DNA of 64,000 nt from DASVHS01 sp035468985 (lineage in GTDB: Bacteria > Acidobacteriota > Thermoanaerobaculia > Gp7-AA8), in assembly GCA_035468985.1 (NCBI GenBank), contig DATISF010000058.1, forward strand, positions 47,941 through 111,940. The letters are read 5' to 3'. The translations under genes and the position numbers were made by a program. Below the pieces are notes generated by a model, which saw nothing but the letters and a program-made list of their open reading frames with translations, was not told the origin of the DNA and did no database searches. Shown in pieces: positions 1 to 7,011 of the stretch. Numbering within the stretch: the first letter of the stretch is position 1; each line of letters opens with the position of its first letter.

Positions 1-195
1 CGCTTCGGCGAGACCCACAATTCATCGGAGTTCGACGACCGCTCGACGGCGTTCGGCGTCGCGTCGGTCTGCTACTCCCGCGCCGTCACCGATATCGTCA
101 ACCTCTACTACTACATCTGGAGCCGTGCCGGTGGCGACGTTCGCACGGCACCGATCCTGCGCGGCGGCAATCTCTTTCTGAACAATGCGAATTGA
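1..195 (+). CDS. C-terminal fragment of an unidentified protein
   Basis: Frame 1 is open from the left edge to TGA at 193-195 and encodes 64 residues, so the gene begins outside the window. The fragment contains NLYYYIWSRAGGD. This is loosely reminiscent of the C-terminal helix of S1/P1-nuclease or zinc phospholipase C type enzymes, but I cannot assign it. Its last 11 bases overlap the start of purH, which suggests co-transcription and translational coupling. The codon usage is the same GC-rich pattern as its neighbours. Confidence 0.6.
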   Translation, partial: RFGETHNSSEFDDRSTAFGVASVCYSRAVTDIVNLYYYIWSRAGGDVRTAPILRGGNLFLNNAN

Positions 196-1705
196 GCGCG
201 CGATCCTCTCCGTCTCCGACAAGACGGGAATCGTCGAGCTGGCAAAGGCATTGGTCGGACGCAAGGTCGAGATTCTCTCGACCGGCGGGACGGCAAAACA
301 CCTCGCCGACGCAGGCATCCCCGTCACGCCGATCGCCTTCTGGTCGGGCGCACCCGAAATTCTCGGCGGCCGCGTCAAGACGCTGACGCCGAAAGTCTTC
401 GGCGCGATCCTCCACGACCGCGACAACAAGGCGCACGTGGCCGATTGCGAGAAGCTGTCGATTCCGGCCGTCGACCTTGTCGTCGTGAACCTCTACCCGT
501 TCGAGTCGACGATCGCGCGCGAAGGGGTCACAATCGCCGAAGCGGTCGAGCAGATCGACATCGGCGGACCATCGATGCTTCGCGCCGCCGCGAAGAATTA
601 CCGTCATGTGCTGCCGCTCTGCGATCCCGCGCTGTACGGAGACTTCTTGGGCGAGTTCGAGCGCGGCGAGATCTCGCAGGAGTTCCGCCTGCGCTGCGCG
701 ATCGCGGTCTTCGAGAAAACGTCGCGCTACGACTCGATGATCGCAAGCTACCTCAGCGGGCGGTCCGCCGGCCTTTCACTTCACCTTTCCAAATTCCAGG
801 ACCTCCGCTACGGCGAAAACCCGCAGCAGAAGGCATCGTTCTACGTCCGTGCCGGGGAAAAACCGTTCGAGCAGCTCCATGGCAAAGAGCTCTCCTACAA
901 CAACCTCACCGACCTCGACTCGGCGATCAAGCTGGCGAATGCGTTCGCGCAACCGGCCATCGCGGTCATCAAGCACACCAATCCGTGCGGCGTCGCCCGT
1001 CGCGACTCGCTCGCAGAGGCGCTTCGGGCCGCGATCGAGTCCGATCCCGTGTCGGCATTCGGCGGCATCATCGGCGCGAACCGCGAATTCGACGGCGACT
1101 GCGCGCGCCAGATCGAGTCGATGTTTCTCGAAGTCATCGTCGCGCCGTCCTTCTCCGTCGACGCCATGAGCATTCTTCAGAAAAAGAAGAACCTGCGGCT
1201 CGTGACCACGCGCGCCGCGCTTCCAGAAATGGAATTTCGCAGCGCGGCGGGCGGAATTCTCGCGCAGGAGCCCGATCGGATTTCCGGCCGCGATCGTTGG
1301 AAGACGGTCACAAAGGTTCAGCCGTCCGCGGAGACGATGGACGGACTGGAGTTCGCCTGGATCGTCTGCGCGCATGTGAAGTCGAACGCCATCGTCCTGA
1401 CGAACCGCTCCCAGTCGATCGGCATCGGCGCGGGCCAGATGAGCCGCGTGGACGCGGCGAAAGTTGCGATCATGAAGATGGAGCCCCGCCTTCAGCCGGG
1501 GGCCTCACTGGCTGAAGCCGGCGTTCCATTTGCGGCATCCGACGCGTTCTTCCCGTTCCGCGACGGGCTCGATATCCTCGCCGATGCCGGCGTGCGCGCA
1601 GTCATTCAACCGGGTGGCTCGGTGCGCGACGAGGAAGTGATCGCCGCGGCCGATGAGCGTGGACTCACGATGGTGTTTACAGGAGAGAGACATTTCCGCC
1701 ACTGA
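185..1705 (+). CDS. purH: Bifunctional AICAR transformylase / IMP cyclohydrolase PurH
   Basis: This enzyme catalyses the last two steps of de novo IMP synthesis in the cytoplasm: formylation of AICAR with 10-formyl-THF, then ring closure. The 506 residues are close to the family norm (E. coli about 529). The N-terminal MGS-like cyclohydrolase domain (about residues 1-195) carries ILSTGGTAKHLADAG. The transformylase domain carries the catalytic Lys-His in KHTNPCG near residue 262, and the protein ends in the conserved GGSVRDEEVI...TGERHFRH tail. The ATG at 185 overlaps the preceding gene by 11 bases. The 3' end overlaps the predicted start of kdsC. Confidence 0.97.
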   Translation: MRIERAILSVSDKTGIVELAKALVGRKVEILSTGGTAKHLADAGIPVTPIAFWSGAPEILGGRVKTLTPKVFGAILHDRDNKAHVADCEKLSIPAVDLVVVNLYPFESTIAREGVTIAEAVEQIDIGGPSMLRAAAKNYRHVLPLCDPALYGDFLGEFERGEISQEFRLRCAIAVFEKTSRYDSMIASYLSGRSAGLSLHLSKFQDLRYGENPQQKASFYVRAGEKPFEQLHGKELSYNNLTDLDSAIKLANAFAQPAIAVIKHTNPCGVARRDSLAEALRAAIESDPVSAFGGIIGANREFDGDCARQIESMFLEVIVAPSFSVDAMSILQKKKNLRLVTTRAALPEMEFRSAAGGILAQEPDRISGRDRWKTVTKVQPSAETMDGLEFAWIVCAHVKSNAIVLTNRSQSIGIGAGQMSRVDAAKVAIMKMEPRLQPGASLAEAGVPFAASDAFFPFRDGLDILADAGVRAVIQPGGSVRDEEVIAAADERGLTMVFTGERHFRH

Positions 1706-2228
1706 CATCAAACTGATCATCTCCGACGTCGACGGCGTGTGGACGGACGGGAAGATCATCTACGTTGGCGGTCATCATCGCGAGATCAAGGAGTTCAACG
1801 TCCGCGACGGGCTCGGCGTGAAGCTCGCGCAGCGCGCGGGCATCATCGTCGCGCTGGTGACCAGCCGTCGCTCGCGGGCGCTGGAGCGGCGCGCGGGCGA
1901 GCTCGGCATCGTCGAATTGCGCCAGGGTTGCGCGAGCAAACTCGAGGAGACGGAGCGGCTCGCGCTGAAGTTCGGACTCTCGCTCGACCAGGTCCTTTAC
2001 GCGGGAGACGATCTCCCCGATCTCGCCCCGATGGCGCGCGTGGCGATCTCCGCCGCTCCTTCCGATGCGTCGCCGGAAGTGCGCGCAGCGGCGATGTGGA
2101 AGCTCGATGCGCCCGGCGGCGGCGGCGCGTTCCGCGAGATCGTCGAGCGCCTGCTTCGCGAGCGCGGCGACTGGGAAGCGCTCGTCCAGGAATTCGCCAG
2201 TGGCCGGCCCGAAGCTCAGAGCATTTAG
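1653..2228 (+). CDS. kdsC: KdsC-like HAD phosphatase (3-deoxy-D-manno-octulosonate 8-phosphate phosphatase)
   Basis: KdsC removes the phosphate from KDO-8-P to give KDO for the lipopolysaccharide inner core. HAD motif I is DVDGVWTDG, motif II lies around ALVTSRRSRA, and motif IV is YAGDDLPDLAPM. There is no cap domain, as in the C0 KdsC subfamily, and 191 residues is a normal length. The start is uncertain. ATG 1653 and GTG 1659 both lie inside purH, while the only Shine-Dalgarno-like sequence (AGGAGAGA, 1681-1688) precedes an ATT at 1692 rather than a usual start. The LpxL-like gene that follows supports a role in lipid A/LPS. Confidence 0.88.
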   Translation: MSVDSRWCLQERDISATDIKLIISDVDGVWTDGKIIYVGGHHREIKEFNVRDGLGVKLAQRAGIIVALVTSRRSRALERRAGELGIVELRQGCASKLEETERLALKFGLSLDQVLYAGDDLPDLAPMARVAISAAPSDASPEVRAAAMWKLDAPGGGGAFREIVERLLRERGDWEALVQEFASGRPEAQSI

Positions 2229-3108
2229 GGAGCGCGCACTTCTTCGCGCGCTCGGCATCGTCAGCTTCATCGGACGCCGCATCCCGCTTCGCAGGGGACA
2301 GGCCATCGGCCGTTTTCTCGGCTCGCTGGCATGGACCTTTGCGCGCGGCGAGCGAAGAAAGGCCATGCGGAACATCGAGATCGCGTTCCCCGAATGGACT
2401 GACGATCAGCGCCGCCGCGTCATCCGTGCGATGTTCCGACATCTCGGCACTTCGCTGTTCGAGATCGTGTGGCTTCCCAACATCGACGAGCTCAACGAGC
2501 GAACGCGATTCGAAGGAACGGACCGCGTTGTCGATCTCGTGCGCGGCGGCCGCTCGGTCGTCGTGTTCACCGGCCACTGCGGAAACTGGGAGTGGCTCGC
2601 CTACTCCGTCGGCAAGCGTGCTCCGGTGACGGTGCTGCAGCGCGAGAGGACCGAGAGGGGACTCGGCGATTTCATCGTCGACATTCGCAAGCAGGCAGGG
2701 ATCGATACGATCGACCGCGGCTCGACCGCCGCCGGCCGTGAGTTGATTCGCGCGATGCGCAAGCCGGGGTTCGTGGCCTTCCTCATCGATCAGAGCATTC
2801 GCGCCGAAAGCGCCAAGGTACCGTTCTTCGGGAAGCCGGCGCTCACGCCGATCGGCCCGGCGACGCTCGCCATCCGCACCGAGGCTTACGCCGTGGCCGC
2901 GTTCATCGAGCGGCTCGACGACGGCACGCACCTCATCCGGTTCCAGGAGCCGCTGGAGACGAAGCGCGGCGACGACCCGATCGAGCTCACCGCACGAATG
3001 ACGCGCGCGATCGAGGAGCAGGTTCGCCGCGTTCCCGAGCAATGGGTCTGGATGCACGACCGCTGGCGCGACCGCCCGAAGTGGGACGTCGGATCAACCG
3101 CGTTGTAG
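2200..3108 (+). CDS. LpxL/HtrB-family lysophospholipid (lipid A) acyltransferase
   Basis: This is a membrane-associated acyltransferase predicted to add secondary acyl chains to lipid A. The HX4(D/E) signature is HCGNWE, H126 to E131, preceded by VVVFTG. Other family segments are FLIDQSIRAE and VPFFGKPALTPIGPATLA. GTG 2200 is chosen because upstream codons in this frame read as non-homologous Arg/Ser-rich sequence and because AGG lies 9 bases before it. The product is about 302 residues, normal for the family. It overlaps kdsC by 29 bases, so the two are probably co-translated. The acyl chain specificity cannot be read from sequence. Confidence 0.88.
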   Translation: MAGPKLRAFRERALLRALGIVSFIGRRIPLRRGQAIGRFLGSLAWTFARGERRKAMRNIEIAFPEWTDDQRRRVIRAMFRHLGTSLFEIVWLPNIDELNERTRFEGTDRVVDLVRGGRSVVVFTGHCGNWEWLAYSVGKRAPVTVLQRERTERGLGDFIVDIRKQAGIDTIDRGSTAAGRELIRAMRKPGFVAFLIDQSIRAESAKVPFFGKPALTPIGPATLAIRTEAYAVAAFIERLDDGTHLIRFQEPLETKRGDDPIELTARMTRAIEEQVRRVPEQWVWMHDRWRDRPKWDVGSTAL

Positions 3109-3127
3109 CCCGCAACCACCAAACGGA

Positions 3128-3457
3128 TCACTTTCCGCACGGCTTCGATTCGCGCTCGTCGAGCAGCGCGGTCACATTCGTCGGAACATCGGCGCTGACG
3201 AACAGCTCGCGCGTCCAGGACTGGTAACGCTGACGGGACAGTTCGATCTTGTGAACGCCCGGCGAGAGGCGGTACGGCAATGGCGTCGTCCCCACGAACA
3301 CGCCATCGACACGGACCTCGGCGAACTCGGGACGCGAATTGAATTGGACCGAGATGAGGCGCGGCTCCGTCTTCTCGCTCTGCGCCGCGGCGGCGAGCGG
3401 AATCAGAAGCAATGCCAGGATGGATACGAGTGCGACGAGCCGAAGACGATTGCCCAT
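3128..3457 (-). CDS. Secreted PEGA-domain protein
   Basis: This 109-residue protein has a clear signal peptide (Arg near the N-terminus, a Leu/Ala-rich core, AAAAQ cleavage region at about residue 25). A single PEGA-type module follows: the part around AEVRVDGVFVGTTPLPYRLSPGVHKIELS fits the pattern of a short beta-sandwich that mimics a surface carbohydrate-binding repeat. The SD sequence GGAGG lies 6 bases before ATG 3457. It converges on the LpxL-like gene with 19 bases between the two. PEGA domains usually sit on exported or kinase-associated proteins. The ligand is unknown. Confidence 0.75.
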   Translation of the reverse strand: MGNRLRLVALVSILALLLIPLAAAAQSEKTEPRLISVQFNSRPEFAEVRVDGVFVGTTPLPYRLSPGVHKIELSRQRYQSWTRELFVSADVPTNVTALLDERESKPCGK

Positions 3458-3508
3458 GTGATCCTCCGATCACACGCTTTGACTGACGCCGCGCCGCCGA
3501 AGTTTCGG

Positions 3509-3937
3509 CTACTTCGTTTCGCAGACCGGCCCGCCGGGGCCGTCGAACACGATCTTCCACGTTCCGTCGCTCTGCCGCTGCCAGATCGACGAGTAGTTGC
3601 CGATGTGCTTTCCCTCGGCGTCATAGACCGGACCGGTCGAGAGCCCCAGATCTCCTTTCGCGTTCACCACAACGCGCTCGGGCTCCCAGCGGAACGGAGC
3701 CTTCTCCGGCTTCAGATACTCGGTCCAGACTTTCACGACTTCCGCTTTCCCGGCCAGTATCCGCTTCGGACCGAGGAAGTTCGCGTCGTCGGTGACGAAG
3801 CTGAAGAACTTCGCGGCATCGCGATCGGCGAATGCTTTGGCAAAGCCGATCTCGGTCTGCCGGACTTCGTCGGCGCGATCGGCGGCGTAGGCAGAAGATG
3901 CGATCAGCAGGGCGAGGAGGATCGTGAGCTTTTTCAT
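3509..3937 (-). CDS. Secreted NTF2-like (SnoaL/DUF4440 type) protein
   Basis: The 142-residue protein starts at ATG 3937 with a signal peptide (MKKLTILLALLIASSAYA). It then has a cone-shaped NTF2-like domain: an N-terminal helix (EIGFAKAFADRDAAKFFSFVTDD), a middle region (FLGPKRILAGKAEVVKVW) and C-terminal strands ending SIWQRQSDGTWKIVFDGPG. Such proteins are small ligand-binding or isomerase-like folds. No catalytic residue can be assigned here. The start overlaps the stop of the proline dehydrogenase gene by 4 bases (ATGA), so the two are translationally coupled. A functional link is not obvious. Confidence 0.8.
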   Translation of the reverse strand: MKKLTILLALLIASSAYAADRADEVRQTEIGFAKAFADRDAAKFFSFVTDDANFLGPKRILAGKAEVVKVWTEYLKPEKAPFRWEPERVVVNAKGDLGLSTGPVYDAEGKHIGNYSSIWQRQSDGTWKIVFDGPGGPVCETK

Positions 3938-4854
3938 CGTCGAAATAGATTCCTCAGAATGAAGAACACGTTGGCTGGCCGCTCGGCCAGACGCCGCATC
4001 AGGTATGGATACCACTCCGTCCCGAACGGGATGTAGACGCGCATCCGCCATCCGTCGCGCACGAGCTGCTGCTGCAGTTCGCGGCGCACGCCGTACAACA
4101 TCTGGAACTCGAACTTGTCGGGACCGATGTTCTCGGCACGCGCGAATGCGATCGTGGCGTCGATCATGTTCGGATCATGCGTGGCGATGCCGTGGTAGAC
4201 GCCGCTCCTCAGCATGATCTTCATCAGATTCACGAAATTCGCATCGACCTCGGACTTCTCCGGAAAGGCGATCTCCGGCGGCTCCTTGTAGGCGCCCTTG
4301 CACAGCCGGATGCGGATTCCGTCCGCGCAGAGCGAACGCACGTCGTCCTCGCTGCGGCGAAGGTACGACTGAATCACCGCACCGACATGACCGGCGTTGC
4401 CCGGACGGCGATGGAGCTCGCGAACGACAGCGAGCGTCTTGTCGGTGTATGGCGAGCCTTCCATGTCCACGCGAACGAAGCTGTCGAGGCGCGCGGCGTG
4501 CGCGACGAGCTCGTCGACCAGCCGGCGGGACATCGTCTCGTCGACGTCGAGGCCCATGTGCGTCAGCTTGAGGCTGACGTTCGCGTTGAGCTTTCGCGCG
4601 GCGATGGCGTCGAGCAGCTCGTGATAGAGCTTCGCGCTGTGCCTCGATTCCTCGGCGTTCGTGACGTTCTCGCCGAGGTTGTCGATGCTGACGCTCATGC
4701 CGAGGGCGTTTCGTGCAGCGGTGGCTTCGAGCGCGTCGTCCACCGCCGTTCCTGCCACGAAGCGGCGGGACATGAGGCGGCCGATGCGGGAGCGCTCGGC
4801 GATCCCGCGGAGGAAGCGGCTTTCGGAGAGGAAGATGAAGAAGGCGCGGAACAA
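3934..4854 (-). CDS. Proline dehydrogenase (monofunctional PRODH)
   Basis: This FAD-dependent enzyme oxidises L-proline to pyrroline-5-carboxylate, passing electrons to the membrane quinone pool. The 306-residue TIM barrel matches monofunctional bacterial PRODH rather than the long PutA fusion. Diagnostic segments are VSLKLTHMGLDVD, DMEGSPYTD, RLCKGAYKEP, EFQMLYGVR and the substrate-binding YPYLMRRLAER with its paired Arg residues. No P5C dehydrogenase gene lies next to it. The downstream NTF2-like gene overlaps its stop by 4 bases. ATG 4854 gives the full N-terminal helix and no better start is visible. Confidence 0.93.
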   Translation of the reverse strand: MFRAFFIFLSESRFLRGIAERSRIGRLMSRRFVAGTAVDDALEATAARNALGMSVSIDNLGENVTNAEESRHSAKLYHELLDAIAARKLNANVSLKLTHMGLDVDETMSRRLVDELVAHAARLDSFVRVDMEGSPYTDKTLAVVRELHRRPGNAGHVGAVIQSYLRRSEDDVRSLCADGIRIRLCKGAYKEPPEIAFPEKSEVDANFVNLMKIMLRSGVYHGIATHDPNMIDATIAFARAENIGPDKFEFQMLYGVRRELQQQLVRDGWRMRVYIPFGTEWYPYLMRRLAERPANVFFILRNLFRR

Positions 4855-4874
4855 ACGGCGCGCATTCTACAAAA

Positions 4875-5612
4875 TCAGACGGCTTTCGCCACGGTGACAG
4901 CGCACACACGCGACGCACCCTGAGCGAGGAGCTCGCGGGCGCAGGCCCGAACGGTCTCGGCCGTAGTGCAGATGTCGTCGACGACGAGGATGGCCTTCCC
5001 GGGAGCGCCGGGCGAGGCCATGAATGCCCGCCGGACGTTCGCCGCACGTGCTCCGCGCGACAACATCGATTGCGTCGCCGTCTCCTCCGGCTTGGTCAGC
5101 AGGTCCGGCTCGCAGCGCACTCCGATCCGCCTCGCCAGCGCGGATCCGAGGAGCTGCGCCTGGTTGTAGCCGCGGCGGCGCTCCTTCGAGCGGTGCATCG
5201 GGACGGGAACGACGGCATCGAATCCGAGGTCGCCCCGCGCCAGCAGCGTCTCGTGCAGCAGCTCCGCGAGAGGAGCGTCGAGAAAATCGTGATGCTCGAA
5301 CTTGAATGCGTGCAGGAGCCGTTCGAGGCCGCCGCGATATTCACCCCAGGCATCGCACCAGTCGGAGGGAAGCGGGTCGACGCTGCACGAGATGCAGCTC
5401 TCGCCCGCCGGCAGCGGCAAGGCACACGATCGGCATTTTGCCGACTCGATGCGCGGGAGCGAGGACCAACAGGAGCGGCAGCAGGAGGCCACCCGGTCGC
5501 GCCACGGAAGCTCGCGGCCGCAGACGACGCACCACGACGGCAGAACGATTCGGAGCGCCTCACGTCCAATGATCGACAGCGCGCTGCTCAGGCTCGTCTG
5601 CACGCGCAACAT
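4875..5612 (-). CDS. comF: ComF-family amidophosphoribosyltransferase-like protein
   Basis: The 245-residue protein has the ComF layout. The N-terminal zinc-finger-like region has paired cysteines (CVVCGRELP, CCRSC, CRSC, CISC). It is followed by a type I phosphoribosyltransferase domain with the PRPP-binding loop VVDDICTTAET and the RRGYNQAQLL segment typical of ComFC. ComF supports transformation and DNA uptake in several phyla, and the biochemical reaction is not settled. ATG 5612 begins the conserved part. No convincing SD precedes it. The gene stops 20 bases before the PRODH start, so the two could share a transcript. Confidence 0.9.
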   Translation of the reverse strand: MLRVQTSLSSALSIIGREALRIVLPSWCVVCGRELPWRDRVASCCRSCWSSLPRIESAKCRSCALPLPAGESCISCSVDPLPSDWCDAWGEYRGGLERLLHAFKFEHHDFLDAPLAELLHETLLARGDLGFDAVVPVPMHRSKERRRGYNQAQLLGSALARRIGVRCEPDLLTKPEETATQSMLSRGARAANVRRAFMASPGAPGKAILVVDDICTTAETVRACARELLAQGASRVCAVTVAKAV

Positions 5613-5627
5613 TGTACTGACAAGGAG

Positions 5628-5656
5628 TTGTGACCCATGTACCCATCGCTTATAGT
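5628..5656 (+). promoter_or_regulatory. Sigma-70-like promoter giving a leaderless start at 5664
   Basis: TTGTGA (5628-5633), a 17-base spacer and TATAGT (5651-5656) form a good vegetative promoter. Transcription should begin about 7 bases downstream, essentially at ATG 5664, so the mRNA would be leaderless. An AAGGAG at 5622-5627 lies upstream of the earlier in-frame ATG 5637, but that ATG would not be on this transcript. Confidence 0.6.
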
Positions 5657-5663
5657 GCCGGCC

Positions 5664-6236
5664 ATGAGAAGAACCGCATTCCTGCTGGCGATTTCGCTCA
5701 TCTCGGCCGTGCCCCTCGCCGCGCAGACGACCGAGTTCGGAGTGCTCTTTGGAGGCAGCAAGCGCGTGGTCAAGAGTGGCCAGGCTGCCCCGGGAGCCAA
5801 TCTCCAGAATCCGGGCTTCAGCCTTTCCAACTCCTCGGTCGACCTCTACTACGCGGTTCAGGTCGACCCCGGCGCGATGTTCAAGGTGCAGGTCGGCCGC
5901 ATCGACGGTCCGGTCGCGATCCGCGAGACCAATGCCGCCGGCGACGTCGTGCGCCGCGATGTCGATGGCGAAGTGCAGCACGCGGAGGGCCTGGTCGAGT
6001 ATCGCTTCTCCGAACCGTTCGGCTCGACCGGCCTGTTCGCCGGCGTCGGTGTCTATCGGCATCAGGCGTCCGGCTTCACCTCGACGACCGATTACGGTTT
6101 CCCGATCGGCCTGACGGGCGATTTTCCGATGACGCGCCGATACGGATTGATCGTCGCCGCGACGTACCACTTCACGAACGCCGATTTCCGGCCGCGGTAT
6201 CTGACGCTGTCGGGCGGGTTGCGACTGGCGTTCTAG
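5664..6236 (+). CDS. Small secreted protein with outer-membrane beta-barrel character
   Basis: From ATG 5664 the product is 190 residues, with a signal peptide (MRRTAFLLAISLISAVPLAAQ) and then alternating hydrophobic and polar strands with many Gly and aromatic residues. It ends in LRLAF, a C-terminal Phe as in outer-membrane barrels. An in-frame ATG at 5637 with an AAGGAG 9 bases upstream would add nine residues, but the promoter signals favour 5664. It resembles the OmpA/OmpW-size barrel class, but I recognise no specific family. It is divergent from comF with a short shared intergenic region. Confidence 0.7.
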   Translation: MRRTAFLLAISLISAVPLAAQTTEFGVLFGGSKRVVKSGQAAPGANLQNPGFSLSNSSVDLYYAVQVDPGAMFKVQVGRIDGPVAIRETNAAGDVVRRDVDGEVQHAEGLVEYRFSEPFGSTGLFAGVGVYRHQASGFTSTTDYGFPIGLTGDFPMTRRYGLIVAATYHFTNADFRPRYLTLSGGLRLAF

Positions 6237-6282
6237 CGTCCTGTAATCGGGAAATCGGTACTAGATCGCGCCGCAATCGGCG

Positions 6283-6350
6283 GCGAGCGCAAGGCGCGCC
6301 GACGCTAGGCATCGTGGTGACGACGTCGAGGAGGCGCAACGCAGCGATCG
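6283..6350. repeat. Degenerate arm of the long inverted repeat found at 6738-7011
   Basis: This stretch contains GCAAGGCGC..., GACGACG... and GAGGCGCAACGCAGCGATC in the same order as one arm of the 6738-7011 palindrome. It is shorter and has drifted. The rest of 6237-6400 shows no gene or other signal. Confidence 0.45.
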
Positions 6351-6400
6351 CCGTCGAAAGCAAGCGAGATGGTATCGATTTCTCGATGACGGGACACGAG

Positions 6401-6510
6401 GGAACCTCTGCGCCAGTCGTCATCCTGAGTCGGCGAAGCGCGACGAAGGATCTCAGCATGCGAAAACGCGGCGATTTCGAGATCCTTCGCCTCTCTTCGC
6501 GGATTGCGGG
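6401..6510. repeat. Truncated copy of the CTAG-associated palindromic repeat
   Basis: It starts with the element's terminal sequence GGAACCTCTG, followed by GTCATCCTGAGTCGGCGAAG and GAAGGATCTCAGCATGCG. The right arm is diverged and lacks the terminal TTGTTCAGAGC. No CTAG flanks it. Regions 6237-7007 hold no gene. Confidence 0.75.
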
Positions 6511-6594
6511 AACTCATCAGGAGGCGGGTGTCTCGGGATTCAGTCCGGTGATCGACGGGCGCAGCGTCATGCTCGAGATGCGCTACAGCATCCG

Positions 6595-6734
6595 CTAGAA
6601 CCTCTGCGCAAGTCGTCATCCTGAGTCGGCGAAGCGCGACGAAGGATCTCAGCATGCGAAAACGCCTGCCATTTCGAGATCCTTCGCCGTCTTCGCGGCT
6701 CAGGATGACGTGAACAACGACTTGTTCAGAGCTC
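6595..6734. repeat. CTAG-associated palindromic repeat, near full-length copy
   Basis: CTAG (6595-6598) is followed by AACCTCTGCGCAAGTCG, the left internal arm GTCATCCTGAGTCGGCGAAG, the centre, the right arm TTCGCGGCTCAGGATGACG, and the terminus CTTGTTCAGAGCTCC. It is the same element as the copies at 10141-10574 and 44087-44233. The right CTAG is missing. Confidence 0.85.
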
Positions 6735-6737
6735 CAC

Positions 6738-7011
6738 GAGTGTGGCGTGTCGCAAACAGACCGGCTTTCGTTGCGGCCACCCAGGGGCCAGATGCGAGGC
6801 GCCGCGACGAAGGCGTTGCGGGACATCGTCGAGGAGCGCCAACGCAGCAGATGGCCCCTCGCCGCCCGCAACCCTTCGGGCTGGTGCCGGTTGCGGCCGA
6901 TCTGCGGCGTTGCTCGTCGTCGATGCCACTGCATCGCCTCCTCCTCGCGCCTTGCATCTCGGCCGCAAGCGGCACCAGCGAAAGTCGGTCGATTGCGACA
7001 CGCGACACTAG
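6738..7011. repeat. Long imperfect inverted repeat (second intergenic family)
   Basis: The left arm (from about 6738) reads GTGTGGCGTGTCGCAAACAG and later GACGAAGGCGTTGCGGG and CAACGCAGCAGATGGCC. The reverse complement of the right arm (ending 7011) has the same order: AGTGTCGCGTGTCGCAATCG, then GGAGGCGATGCAGTGGC and CAACGCCGCAGATCGGCC. The element ends in CTAG, and its last bases provide the stop codon of the kinase gene. The arms are about 130 bases each with clear mismatches. Confidence 0.7.
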
